Shown here one piece after another: positions 26,147-35,595 of a stretch of DNA of 64,000 nt (position 1 is the stretch's first letter; every line of letters begins with the position of its first letter). The stretch is from assembly GCF_024396695.1 (NCBI RefSeq), contig NZ_CP094359.1:248001-312000 (forward strand), in the 5' to 3' direction. The translations under genes were made by a program, and so were the position numbers. The DNA is from Acidithiobacillus sp. YTS05 (lineage in GTDB: Bacteria > Pseudomonadota > Gammaproteobacteria > Acidithiobacillales > Acidithiobacillaceae). The notes under the pieces are model-generated. The model ran no database searches, was not told the DNA's origin, and worked only from the letters and a program-made list of their open reading frames with translations.

Positions 26147-28909
26147 ATGCGTTTGGATTCTTTCCAGCATCCGCGGATTGCGGCGGTACTTGGGGTCTTG
26201 GTGGTACTATGGGTGGGCCTATTGCCTGCACAAGCCGCTTCCCAGCCCAGTGTTGGATTTTACTACGGAGATGGCGCCGCGCCCGCAGCGTTCCACGATT
26301 TTGATTGGGTGGTCGTCAATCCCGGAGGCGATCGGCTACCCAGTGCCTTCGATCCGCAGCAAAAAGTCTTTGCCTATGTCAGTATTGGCGAAACGACTCC
26401 CGGTGACGATCGCTACGCCCAGCTTCCAGAATCCTGCGTGCTGGGTCGCAATGCCGCTTGGGGCGGTAAAATCATTGATCTCGCGCATGCGCAATGTCGT
26501 GATTTTCTCCTACAGAAAGTCATTGATCCCATCTGGGCGGAGGGCTACCGCGGATTTTTCCTGGATACTCTAGATTCCTATGAGGCAGTCACCAAAGGTA
26601 TGGCACGGAGGGCGCAGGAACAGGGGCTCGTCGATCTGATTCAGGCCATCAAGGCGGCGCATCCACAAGCACAATTGATTGCGAATCGGGGCTTTTCGGT
26701 ACTGCCCCAGATTCACCAGGATCTGTCTGCCGTGTTGGCAGAGTCGCTGTTCCACGAATGGAATCAATCCACCCAAAGCTATCAGGAAGTGTCGGCAAGC
26801 AACCGCGAGGCGCTTGTCACGGAACTGCGCAAAGCACAATCCTATGGTCTGCCGGCTATTGTGATCGACTATCTGCCGACCAAGCTCAATCGTGAAGGCT
26901 GGTGGGAGGATGCCGAGAAGATCCGGGCTCTGGGTTTTATCCCCTATGTGACCAATGCCGAGCTGACGGCTGTCGGCGCTGGCTTGCGCGAACCGATGCC
27001 ACGGCATGTTCTGATCCTGTACAACAGCACCGGCCCAGAAGAGTACAGTGAGGCGTTTGCCAATGGTGCCATGCCTTTGGAGTATCTCGGATATATTCCG
27101 GAATTCCGTCGGCTATCCGATGGGTTGCCCAAAGCTCCCTACGCCGGGGAATACGCAGGGGTTGTACTCTGGAGTGATGGCGATCCGGTGACCGATGTTG
27201 CTGGTCTCTCGCGTTGGTTACATGGGGTGAAAAAGGTGGGAATACCCATCCTGCTGATGGGAGATTTTCAGGACGATCTCGACGCAGAGTTCTACCAAGC
27301 GCTGGAAATGTCCCGCCCGCAGTCTGTCACGGCGAGTTCCGCAGAGGTTGCCAGTGCGGCCAAGGAAATGAACTACGAAATGCCGGTGCAGGCCAGCACC
27401 CGGGATTTTCTCGGCGTGAACGCTCCAGCGGGCAGCCAGATTTGGCTGCATGTACGCGATAGCTCGGGCAGCAGCGAAGATGCAGCAGCCATCACCCCGT
27501 GGGGCGGTTATGTCTTGTCGCCCTACATCTTGAAGACTCTGCCGAACAAGGATACCCGTTGGTTGATCGATCCTTTTGCGCTCTATCGGGAAGCCTTGCG
27601 CCTGCCGCCGATGCCGGTTCCGGATACAACGACCGAAAGTGGACGGCGTCTGTTCATGGCGCATACCGACGGCGACGGCTTTGTCAGCCGAGCACAATTT
27701 CCGCCTTACCACATTGCCGGTGAGGTATACATGCACCGGATACTAGAGAAATACAAGTTGCCGTTTACGGGTTCCATCATTGTCGGCGACCTGCTCCCCG
27801 GTGACCGTGGCCTGTATCCAGCGCTCGCGCCTCTGGGTACCGAGGTGGCTCGCGAGGTGTTCCGTCTGCCCTATGTGGAAATTGGTTCGCATATGTGGTC
27901 GCATCCCTTCAATTGGCCGGCAATTGAAGCCGGGAAAGATTATCCTGGTATCAATCTGCCAGTCCCGGGCTACAAATTCAGTCCCTACATGGAGGCGGTG
28001 GGTGCCGCCAAGTGGATTGATAAACACCTCGCGCCACCTGGTAAGCAGGTCGTGATCGATCAGTGGTCGGGGGACTGTGAACCTGATGCGCAGGTGGTGG
28101 GCCTTGCGTATGGGGCCGGATTGATGAACATCAATGGTGGGGACAGTTATATCAGCAAAAAGGACCCGAGCATTACTGCGGTTCCACCCATTGGCATCTT
28201 CCGCGGTAAATGGTTGCAGGTCTTTGCTCCGGATGCGAATGAGGATTACTTTACCAACCAATGGCATGGACCGTTCTGGGGATATATCAATGTCATCCAG
28301 ACATTTGAAATGACCAACAAACCCCATCGCTTGAAGCCGATCGACATCTATACCCACTGGTATACGGCGACCAAACTCGCTTCCCTTTCGGCGTTGGAGA
28401 AGGTCTATGACTGGGTTCTGACTCAATCCATTACGCCGGTCTATGTCGCTGATTATGCGCATATCGCCAACAATTTCTTCACCATCCACATTGCCCGCGA
28501 GGGCGATGGTTTCTGGATTGGTAACGCCACGGACTTACGTGAGCTGCGGATGCCGAAGGGCCTCGGATATCCCAACCTCGCGGCCAGCTCGGGCATTGCG
28601 GGATACAACGATACGCCGAACGATGCCTACTATGTGCACATGGATGGCCAGAACTCTGTGCTTTTGGGGCTGCAATCCACTGCTCCGAAGATACCGTACA
28701 TCAGGAGCGCCAACGCGCCCATCAGCGCGTATCAGGAAAATGCCAACGGCTTTACCGCGCAGCTCGATGGTTTCGTGCCGGTACAGCTCCAGCTCGCCAA
28801 TATACAGAGTTGTTCGGTAAGGCTGAACGGCAAGGCAGTAGCAAGCTCCGAGCAGATCCAGAGCAATTCGCAGCGTGTGCGCGTCGATGTCCACTGCCCG
28901 CCAAGCTGA
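26147..28909 (+). CDS. pelA: PelA: Pel polysaccharide hydrolase/deacetylase
   Basis: Periplasmic enzyme that partly deacetylates, and can cleave, the Pel polymer. The 920 residues fit PelA. Signal peptide to about residue 30 (PAQA-AS). The glycoside-hydrolase domain shows VGFYYG, FAYVSIGE (75-82), GFFLDTLDSYE and AESLFHEW with Glu199 at the likely catalytic position. A central domain follows. The deacetylase domain has HTDGDGF at 506-512 and the metal-site pair His582 and His586 in GSHMWSHPFNW. Roles are by homology with Pseudomonas PelA. First gene of the operon; its stop lies inside the next gene. Confidence 0.93.
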   Translation: MRLDSFQHPRIAAVLGVLVVLWVGLLPAQAASQPSVGFYYGDGAAPAAFHDFDWVVVNPGGDRLPSAFDPQQKVFAYVSIGETTPGDDRYAQLPESCVLGRNAAWGGKIIDLAHAQCRDFLLQKVIDPIWAEGYRGFFLDTLDSYEAVTKGMARRAQEQGLVDLIQAIKAAHPQAQLIANRGFSVLPQIHQDLSAVLAESLFHEWNQSTQSYQEVSASNREALVTELRKAQSYGLPAIVIDYLPTKLNREGWWEDAEKIRALGFIPYVTNAELTAVGAGLREPMPRHVLILYNSTGPEEYSEAFANGAMPLEYLGYIPEFRRLSDGLPKAPYAGEYAGVVLWSDGDPVTDVAGLSRWLHGVKKVGIPILLMGDFQDDLDAEFYQALEMSRPQSVTASSAEVASAAKEMNYEMPVQASTRDFLGVNAPAGSQIWLHVRDSSGSSEDAAAITPWGGYVLSPYILKTLPNKDTRWLIDPFALYREALRLPPMPVPDTTTESGRRLFMAHTDGDGFVSRAQFPPYHIAGEVYMHRILEKYKLPFTGSIIVGDLLPGDRGLYPALAPLGTEVAREVFRLPYVEIGSHMWSHPFNWPAIEAGKDYPGINLPVPGYKFSPYMEAVGAAKWIDKHLAPPGKQVVIDQWSGDCEPDAQVVGLAYGAGLMNINGGDSYISKKDPSITAVPPIGIFRGKWLQVFAPDANEDYFTNQWHGPFWGYINVIQTFEMTNKPHRLKPIDIYTHWYTATKLASLSALEKVYDWVLTQSITPVYVADYAHIANNFFTIHIAREGDGFWIGNATDLRELRMPKGLGYPNLAASSGIAGYNDTPNDAYYVHMDGQNSVLLGLQSTAPKIPYIRSANAPISAYQENANGFTAQLDGFVPVQLQLANIQSCSVRLNGKAVASSEQIQSNSQRVRVDVHCPPS

Positions 28910-29738
28910 TCAGGCTGGCGGTCGGGCGCATCTGCTCCGCCCGGCGAGCCTGCTGCTCTTCGTCGCGATCGTGCTGGCGGTGATCGCCGGTGTCGCTTGG
29001 CAGTATGGTTGGCATGGTCATTTGTTTTTTCAGGAGAGCGCTGCCGATGCGCGGGCGCATCTGGAGAGTGCGGAACTGATGTTGCGCAGTGGTCAGTATA
29101 GTGCGGCGCAAAAGCAAATCGCTCCCGTATTGCGTTATCCCGACGGCCCTTTGTACCGTCAGGCGCGTCTGCTGCAATGGCGGATTGCCAAAACGCAAGC
29201 GCTCGCCATCCCCGCAGAGTCCCCGAGACGTCAGGCGGCGATGCGGGACTTGCGGCCGCAGTTAGCGGCGTTGTATGCACTGGGTGCCTGGTCGCTTGGC
29301 CAATGGCAAGCATTCGCGCGGGACGCCTTCGCTCTGGGTGCCTATGACCTCAGCGCACAGGCGTGGCTGGCGGCCGCCACAGTAGACCCGCAAGAGCGGG
29401 AGGCCGATCAGCTTGCTGCAGCACATGCCTGGGCAGCGGGTAATCAGCCGGCCAAAGCTGGGGCGCTCCTTTTGCAGCTTGCGGCACAGAGTCATGACAG
29501 CGAACGCGCGAAGCATTGGTTCTTGCAGGGGATACGATGGGTAGAAGGTGGAAAAGGTGCAGAAGCCGCCCTGCAGGTAGCGCAATCGACTTTACAGAAA
29601 TTGCCCCAGCTATGGCAGGACCATGAGGTGGTGCTCGCCATGGCGGAGCTTGCTCTGTCTGCTGATCGCCCACAGCTGGCCGCACAGTGGCTGCATCGCG
29701 AATTGCTGCGCAATGTCCCCAGCGAGAAGAGGTCATGA
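28887..29738 (+). CDS. PelB equivalent, part 1: inner-membrane-anchored TPR protein
   Basis: A 283-residue protein with one membrane segment (about 18-40: LLRPASLLLFVAIVLAVIAG) and then helical Ala/Gln/Leu-rich sequence of TPR type (SAELMLRSGQYSAAQKQIAP, LQWRIAKTQA, and so on). In Pseudomonas, PelB is one protein of about 1,190 residues with an N-terminal membrane anchor, many TPRs and a C-terminal porin. Here the first section appears as its own gene, between pelA and two further PelB-like genes. It overlaps pelA by 23 bases and the next gene by ATGA. Identity as a PelB part is inferred from position and architecture. Confidence 0.75.
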   Translation: MSTARQADQAGGRAHLLRPASLLLFVAIVLAVIAGVAWQYGWHGHLFFQESAADARAHLESAELMLRSGQYSAAQKQIAPVLRYPDGPLYRQARLLQWRIAKTQALAIPAESPRRQAAMRDLRPQLAALYALGAWSLGQWQAFARDAFALGAYDLSAQAWLAAATVDPQEREADQLAAAHAWAAGNQPAKAGALLLQLAAQSHDSERAKHWFLQGIRWVEGGKGAEAALQVAQSTLQKLPQLWQDHEVVLAMAELALSADRPQLAAQWLHRELLRNVPSEKRS

Positions 29739-31375
29739 AGATTCGCACCCTCACGATCAGCTTCGTTCTAGTATGGTGCGCAATGCCAGCGCTCGCCGCT
29801 TCGATGCCCTCGGATTGGTGGAAGGCTCCCGGTAGCCTGGCTTCTGACGACGCAGAATGGCGGGCGAAATATCTGCGGCAAAAAGAGGATGCAAATGCCT
29901 TTGCCGCGGATTTACAGGCCAGCCAAAAATCGGGCAAGGGGATGAGTTACCTGGACCAGGGCGGTGTATCACCATCCTGGTACCGTCCACCCTTGGAAGT
30001 GCAGCCCTATCCAGCGAAATATTCGCAAAAGCTTTACGATCTGGCCTACAGTGCCTTTTTGCAAAGCCATGATCTTGGAGAGGCATATCGGCTGGCCTTT
30101 ACGGCCGTCCAGCAACGGCCAGACGACCGGGTGTGGCGGCAGCGGTTGATCGAGGTTGCGGGCTGGTTAGGTCAGCGCGAAGAGGTATTGCGCCAACAGC
30201 ATTGGTTGGCGGAGCATGGCGATGCGGCTGCACAGGGAGAAGCCATTTCCTTGGCGCTTACCCTGGAGCGGCCAGATATCGTCATCAGCATGCTGGCACC
30301 GGCGGCGCGCAGTCGACCGCTCAGTGACGCAGAGTGGAAGTCCCTGATCTATGCATATGGGCAGCTTGGTGAACCAGACCGTGCGTTGCAGGCCCTTGAT
30401 TCTGCGCTTCAACGTTTCGGCCCGCGTCGCTATCTGCTGAATCAGAAGGCGTATCTCAGTTATCAGATGGGTGACATCGAAGCGAGCCTGCACGCCTTGC
30501 AGCGCAGTGCAGGGCAGTATGGTTCCGCTCCCTCGATAGCGATCGAAGAAGCGCGTCTGTTATCTATGCAGGGCAATTATCGTCTGGCCTTTGCTGCGCT
30601 GGAGCGCGTTCGTGGGCAAGCGACCCTGGAAGATGTTCCGTTTTGGCAACTGTATGCCGTTCTCGCCTGGGAGTTGCATGATCATGATGCCGCATTGCAG
30701 GCAGAAAAGACGCTTTATCTTCTGGGCGCTGCCAGTCAATATGATTTGCAACGTTTGGTGCGATTGACTGGTGACGAACAACCCGAGGCGGCTCTGGCGG
30801 TGGCCATGCTCGGATGGCGCAAATACCATCTGCCGATTTTTTATTTCGAGGGGTTGTATTATGCCGCTGCGGCCAAACACTGGCAGACTTTGGGGCAGCT
30901 CCTGCAAGAGGTGGCAAATTCCGACCCTGATGGTTTGCGGAATTTTCCCGCCTACTGGCTGGCGATGGGGCAATGGGCCAATGCGCGTCTTGACTACCAT
31001 CTTGCCGGATATGCCTATGCCCAGGCCCTTCGACTGAACCCCGATGATACTGTCGCTAAAAACAATTTGCTGTGGATGCTTATCGACAGCGGCCAACTAC
31101 GCCTGTTGCGCGCAGTCCTGGTGGGGGATACGGCCCAACCGGCACCCGCCCTGCGCGATGCTGTGCGTAATGCCCTGGAGCGTCTGAATCTGAACCGGCA
31201 GGCCCTATATTTACCCACAGACGCTGCGGCGCCCAGCGCGCGGGCGCTACGTTTACTCAACGAGGCATCGCTCTGGGAGAGCACTGGTCAGACCGGACTA
31301 GCCTGGAGCTTGCGTCGTCAAGCGGCCTGGCAAAGTGCTAAGGAGTTACGCGCTACGGATGGGGGTGATCGGTGA
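29735..31375 (+). CDS. PelB equivalent, part 2: exported TPR protein
   Basis: A 546-residue protein with its own signal peptide (MKIRTLTISFVLVWCAMPALA) and tandem TPR-like helices over most of its length, for example PDDRVWRQRLIEVAGWLGQR and YHLAGYAYAQALRLNPDDT. Having a separate signal peptide shows that it is a free-standing periplasmic protein, not a frameshift product. It should form the periplasmic scaffold that PelB's TPRs provide, binding PelA. ATGA overlap with part 1, GTGA overlap with part 3. TPR assignment by eye; repeat count not determined. Confidence 0.75.
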   Translation: MKIRTLTISFVLVWCAMPALAASMPSDWWKAPGSLASDDAEWRAKYLRQKEDANAFAADLQASQKSGKGMSYLDQGGVSPSWYRPPLEVQPYPAKYSQKLYDLAYSAFLQSHDLGEAYRLAFTAVQQRPDDRVWRQRLIEVAGWLGQREEVLRQQHWLAEHGDAAAQGEAISLALTLERPDIVISMLAPAARSRPLSDAEWKSLIYAYGQLGEPDRALQALDSALQRFGPRRYLLNQKAYLSYQMGDIEASLHALQRSAGQYGSAPSIAIEEARLLSMQGNYRLAFAALERVRGQATLEDVPFWQLYAVLAWELHDHDAALQAEKTLYLLGAASQYDLQRLVRLTGDEQPEAALAVAMLGWRKYHLPIFYFEGLYYAAAAKHWQTLGQLLQEVANSDPDGLRNFPAYWLAMGQWANARLDYHLAGYAYAQALRLNPDDTVAKNNLLWMLIDSGQLRLLRAVLVGDTAQPAPALRDAVRNALERLNLNRQALYLPTDAAAPSARALRLLNEASLWESTGQTGLAWSLRRQAAWQSAKELRATDGGDR

Positions 31376-32844
31376 GACATAAGGGGCTGGGCGTTTTGGC
31401 GTTGCTGACGGCAAGCTCTTTTCTGTATCCAACCTTGGCTCGCGCGAACGGCGAGAAGGCTACCTCGTCCCAGCCCGCTGGTCATGCTGTTCCTATCCCC
31501 AAGCCGACACCTGAGGAAGATTTTGCGCAAGACCCTTTGCGAACTCTTGCCGATTCGTTGGCCTCAGCGCCCGCCGGCGGCAATGTGACGCGCGATGTGT
31601 TGTTTGCCGCGGCACGCCGGGGCGACTTTCTGCCCGCTATATCCTGGAGCCTGGCGCACGGATACTGGGGCCTCGCGCAACTGTTGGTCGCCAAGAACCC
31701 GCAACCGACGCCGCGTTGGGTGCAATTGAGCTTGGCGTTGCATGCCCACGATACGCCCGCCCTGGCGCGTCTCTTGCGGCACCCGCAGGGTCTACCGGTG
31801 CGCGACCGAATGCAGGCGCAGATGGAGCTGGGGCGCTACCGGCAAGCGCGGCAGGATGCATTGTCGGCTATGCAGATCGATCCGTTTGATCGCCTTCTAC
31901 GCCGCCAATACCTGGAGGCCGTGCGGGAAAGTGCCACTTACGTTGACCTAGCAGGCCATTGGCAAAGTTTCAATGGCCTCAGCCTCTATGGACCGCGGCT
32001 ACGTGGACGTATCGCCTGGAATGACCGTTGGAGCCTAGTGTTCGACGCCGATGCCCTGGCCCAATCTGCGTCTGCGGCCTCTCAGTTGCTGCGTGTACCC
32101 TCGTGGAGTAGCCGCGATCTGGTCGGTATCCGCTGGCAGGATCCGCGTTGGCAGATAGAGGGCTTGTTGGGAAGCTATCAAGCCGAGCGCAACACTGTGA
32201 GTGGGCGTATTTCGCTTGCCTGGCAAGCTACTGACAGCGGCGAATTCTCGGCAAACTTCGACTATCATGATCGTAGCTTGCAAAGCCCTGCTCTCGCAGC
32301 GGCAGGCATGGTCAACCGCGTTGATCTGCAGTGGGCGCAGCGCTTCGGCTCTTGGCTGGGCAATATCGGCGGGGGATGGCGGCAATATCAGGGACAAGAC
32401 GGGGATGCGCTGGGCAGCGATCGTTTCGCTGAGGTCTCCTTATTGTGGCGTCATGATCTCGGCCCTTGGGAGCTCCAGGTCGGACCCTTCGCGGATTATC
32501 ACGATCTTTCCCGCGTCAGCCAGTTGCAAGGGGTACTCGCGTCCGCGTTGCAGCCGGATGCCCGTACCCCGGATCTTGTATTGCCCGGTAGTTATGCCGA
32601 TATCGGCATGCGAGTGCAGTGGGGAACCTGGGAGCGGGCCGTGGCCAGCGATTGGACCCCGTACCTAGCTCTGAATGTGTACCAAAATACCCGCTTTGGC
32701 CCGCAATATCAGCTTGATGCAGGTTTGAGTACCTCGGTTTTTGGGCCAGATCGATTGCGTATTGGTTTCGCTCAAGGGCAGGGAGGAAATGGCTTAGCTT
32801 TGAACCAGCGCGTAGTGCGTCTCGGGTATCGTTTTTATTTTTAA
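31372..32844 (+). CDS. pelB: PelB equivalent, part 3: outer-membrane export porin
   Basis: A 490-residue protein with signal peptide (MRHKGLGVLALLTASSFLYP, to about ARA-NG), about 150 residues of helical sequence, and a C-terminal region of alternating strands from about residue 200 ending RLGYRFYF. A terminal Phe after aromatic alternation is the usual outer-membrane barrel signal. This matches the porin domain of PelB that lets Pel cross the outer membrane. GTG start overlaps the stop of part 2. The gene symbol is given here because the porin defines PelB. Confidence 0.8.
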   Translation: MRHKGLGVLALLTASSFLYPTLARANGEKATSSQPAGHAVPIPKPTPEEDFAQDPLRTLADSLASAPAGGNVTRDVLFAAARRGDFLPAISWSLAHGYWGLAQLLVAKNPQPTPRWVQLSLALHAHDTPALARLLRHPQGLPVRDRMQAQMELGRYRQARQDALSAMQIDPFDRLLRRQYLEAVRESATYVDLAGHWQSFNGLSLYGPRLRGRIAWNDRWSLVFDADALAQSASAASQLLRVPSWSSRDLVGIRWQDPRWQIEGLLGSYQAERNTVSGRISLAWQATDSGEFSANFDYHDRSLQSPALAAAGMVNRVDLQWAQRFGSWLGNIGGGWRQYQGQDGDALGSDRFAEVSLLWRHDLGPWELQVGPFADYHDLSRVSQLQGVLASALQPDARTPDLVLPGSYADIGMRVQWGTWERAVASDWTPYLALNVYQNTRFGPQYQLDAGLSTSVFGPDRLRIGFAQGQGGNGLALNQRVVRLGYRFYF

Positions 32845-32868
32845 GAATCGAAGAGGGGGAAAATCAAG

Positions 32869-33402
32869 ATGAATTGGCGCGCAGTGGTCGTTTCTGTAGG
32901 GCTGATAGCTTCGCTTGGTGGTTGTGCCGGCATGAATGTGCAAACTGCCGGCCCGCTCGCGGATAACAAGGGATCCACCTGGGCAGTGTTGCCCTTTGCC
33001 AATAACACCGAGACGCCGATGGCCAATGCCCGTGCGGCGGCGATCGCTGCAGGTACCTTGCAGAGTGAGGGGCGTCCGGTACTCGGGAATCTACCGATCA
33101 ATACCCGTACCGAAGCCCTTCTTGGTGGCGACTGGAAGCGGGAATATGCGGACGCGTTGCGTCAGGCGCGTGCCGATGGAGCTCGCTATGCCCTCGCGGG
33201 AAGTGTCGATGAATGGGATTATCGTGCGGGGATCAATGCCGAACCGGAAGTGGCCATGACGCTGTGGGTAGTCGATGTTGCCAACGATAAAGTGGTTTGG
33301 AGTGGGGTGGGGAGTGCCCATGGCGGAAGCCTGGGACGTGGCGGCACGGGAGGAGTTGCGCAACGCCTGATCCAGCGTCTCCTCAATCGCGCGCTACACT
33401 AG
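32869..33402 (+). CDS. pelC: PelC outer-membrane lipoprotein
   Basis: A 177-residue lipoprotein. The signal ends in the lipobox LGGC with Cys19. PelC of Pseudomonas forms a ring at the periplasmic face of the outer membrane that guides Pel to PelB. The mature part has WAVLPFANNTETPMANARA and ALAGSVDEWDYRAG, typical of the family. Ribosome site AGAGGGGG precedes the ATG. Its place after the porin gene is the standard pel order. Confidence 0.92.
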   Translation: MNWRAVVVSVGLIASLGGCAGMNVQTAGPLADNKGSTWAVLPFANNTETPMANARAAAIAAGTLQSEGRPVLGNLPINTRTEALLGGDWKREYADALRQARADGARYALAGSVDEWDYRAGINAEPEVAMTLWVVDVANDKVVWSGVGSAHGGSLGRGGTGGVAQRLIQRLLNRALH

Positions 33403-33406
33403 CATC

Positions 33407-34696
33407 ATGGGTATGTTGACGGCGCTGCCACGACGGAGCGAGGGCTGGCTCGAGGCAATTCTGTTGCCGATCGGTGCATTATTGCTCAGTAATTTTCTGC
33501 GTCCCCACGATCCCCTGTTGTTCACCCAGGGATTTCCTTGGTTGATGCTGATTCCCTTGCTTATCGCGTTGCGTTACGCGTTCCTGCCGGCACTGGCTTC
33601 CATGATGATCCTGGCAAGTAATTTTCTCTGGCATCCCTATCCGCTGGGAGTCAGCCTGGAGCTGGCTGCCGGTACGTTGTTGGTGGTCCTCATTGCCGCG
33701 GAGTTCAGTGCGTACTGGTTTCGGCGTGAGACCGGACGTGCGCTCGAGGAAGAAATTACCGCGACCCGGTTACGCCAGCTCGCCGATGATCTCTACGTCA
33801 CCAGAATCTCCCTCGATCGCCTGGAGCAAAGTCTGCTCTACAAACCCGTCTCGGTGCGTAGTGCCCTAGAAGATCTGCGACGTAGTCTCATTGCCAATCG
33901 AGGTATCCTGAACCAGGAGATCGTGTCCCGAGTCTTGTATTTTCTGAATCAGCTTGCCGGGCTCCAGGTCGCTGCCTGGTATTCTCGCTCCGGTGCGAAT
34001 GCGCATCCCGTCTTGCTGGCGAGCTTCGGTGACGTTGCCGCTTTGAATGAGTTGGATCCTGTTTGGTACCACGCCGTTGCCCAAAGTCATAGCCAGAACA
34101 TTGCAGGCCTTGATTTGGCACAGATTCAGCAATATCTGTCTGTCCATGTCCACCGGGAAGAAGTCGGAGTCGCATATTATCTCGCCATTGAAGAGATGTC
34201 TTTTTTTGCTATTAGCAGAGAAAACTTGCAGATCGTAGAAGTTTTATTTCAGTATCTTTGTAACTATTCCAACGCGGTTCAATTTTCACAGCAATTACTG
34301 CAACGTTGGTCCGATTGTCCGCCAGAGTTCGCTGTTGATTTTCTGCAACTGCAGCGTTTGGCAAAAATCGTGGTGCATGTGGGATTCTGTGTTCGCTACG
34401 TTCTGCGGGATGCCCAGCAAGCGGAGGCGATTGTGCGAAGCATGGAGAACCTGCGTCGCGGATTGGATGTGTTGTGGCTGCATCGCGGTGATAACGGGCT
34501 GTATCTGCTGGTACTGCTGCCATTTTCCGGCCAGAGTGCGGTCGAGGGCTACCTGCGGCGAGTGGAAACACAGATCCAGGAAAGCTGCCCAAACGATTGG
34601 GAAAAGGTATTTCAACGAAGAGATGCCTTAGAGCTTGATGGCAGAGACGCTGTTGTCCAGATTCGTGCCTTCCTCGAAGAGGGAGATTCGCCGTGA
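33407..34696 (+). CDS. pelD: PelD cyclic di-GMP receptor of the Pel synthase
   Basis: A 429-residue inner-membrane protein. Four hydrophobic segments lie between about 15 and 105, then a coiled helix, a GAF-like domain (about 160-300) and a degenerate GGDEF domain. Residues 351-354 are RGLD, an RxxD inhibitory site, followed five residues later by RGDNG where active cyclases have GGDEF. In Pseudomonas PelD the RxxD site binds cyclic di-GMP and switches on polymer synthesis, so the same control is expected. It starts 4 bases after pelC and overlaps pelE (GTGA). Confidence 0.93.
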   Translation: MGMLTALPRRSEGWLEAILLPIGALLLSNFLRPHDPLLFTQGFPWLMLIPLLIALRYAFLPALASMMILASNFLWHPYPLGVSLELAAGTLLVVLIAAEFSAYWFRRETGRALEEEITATRLRQLADDLYVTRISLDRLEQSLLYKPVSVRSALEDLRRSLIANRGILNQEIVSRVLYFLNQLAGLQVAAWYSRSGANAHPVLLASFGDVAALNELDPVWYHAVAQSHSQNIAGLDLAQIQQYLSVHVHREEVGVAYYLAIEEMSFFAISRENLQIVEVLFQYLCNYSNAVQFSQQLLQRWSDCPPEFAVDFLQLQRLAKIVVHVGFCVRYVLRDAQQAEAIVRSMENLRRGLDVLWLHRGDNGLYLLVLLPFSGQSAVEGYLRRVETQIQESCPNDWEKVFQRRDALELDGRDAVVQIRAFLEEGDSP

Positions 34697-35595
34697 CCTT
34701 GGTCGCTATCCTCTATTTTTTAATCGCCTTGATGGCATCGTTAGGGGCGAGCATCATTGTACCCCGAGAGAGGGCGTCACAAGGTTGGTTGCCAGCGTGG
34801 CTGCTGTTTCTGATGCTCAGCGTTTTTCTCCCATTGCTGGGCGCGGTGCTTGCCCTAATCTATGCGATTGCGCTGCGTTCCGTGCGGCACCGTATTCACG
34901 TTGCCGAAGTCGAGCCGATTCTCGTCCCAGCGCCTGCGCGAGATTTTCGCTTGCGCATTTCTGCTGCCTCAGAGGGGGCGGTGGCAGGTCGGCTAGGAGG
35001 ATCCAGGAATCTTGGTCAGAGGGTGGAAGCGCTTTCCCAGATCGTTTCCTCCCGTTTTGCCGAACAAACCCGTTTGCTTCGCGCCGCGTTACGTGACGAG
35101 GCCGAAGAGGTCCGCTTGCTGGCCTACGCAGCCCTCGATCAGCGCGAACAGGAAAATACGGAACTCTTGTTGGATCTGCAGCAGGATATTGAGCACCATT
35201 CCAGCCCCCGCTTGCGCCAGCGGCTGCAGGATTATCTAGCCTGGTTGCATTGGAACATCGAACACACAGATTCTCGTGAGCTGGCCGATCCGGTACTGCG
35301 CAAAGAGGAAACGAAGCCTGAGCTTGGGCCCGATGATCAAGCTGTGGAACAGGCGCCAGCTATGCTGCGAGGGCTGCGAGCGTTGGAGATGGGCGCTGTA
35401 GGCCAGGCGATGGAGCTTTTTCAGCAAGCCGAGCAGGCAAACGTGGCATCAAGTGTGCTGGCACCGTATCGGGCGGCCGCGCTTTATCGGCAACGTGATG
35501 TCCGGCGTTTGCAGATGCTTTATAGAAAGCATCCAGAGGTGCTGCTCTCCCCGCGCTACAGTGCGTCCTATCGTTTCTGGTTAGGTCAGAAATGA
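34693..35595 (+). CDS. pelE: PelE inner-membrane TPR protein
   Basis: A 300-residue protein with two membrane segments (about 3-24 and 33-60) and a cytoplasmic helical region of TPR type (about 215-300: RGLRALEMGAVGQAMELFQQ). PelE joins PelD and PelG in the synthase complex in Pseudomonas. GTG start overlaps the pelD stop; its stop overlaps the pelF ATG (ATGA). Low sequence conservation is normal for PelE, so position supports the call. Confidence 0.85.
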   Translation: MTLVAILYFLIALMASLGASIIVPRERASQGWLPAWLLFLMLSVFLPLLGAVLALIYAIALRSVRHRIHVAEVEPILVPAPARDFRLRISAASEGAVAGRLGGSRNLGQRVEALSQIVSSRFAEQTRLLRAALRDEAEEVRLLAYAALDQREQENTELLLDLQQDIEHHSSPRLRQRLQDYLAWLHWNIEHTDSRELADPVLRKEETKPELGPDDQAVEQAPAMLRGLRALEMGAVGQAMELFQQAEQANVASSVLAPYRAAALYRQRDVRRLQMLYRKHPEVLLSPRYSASYRFWLGQK

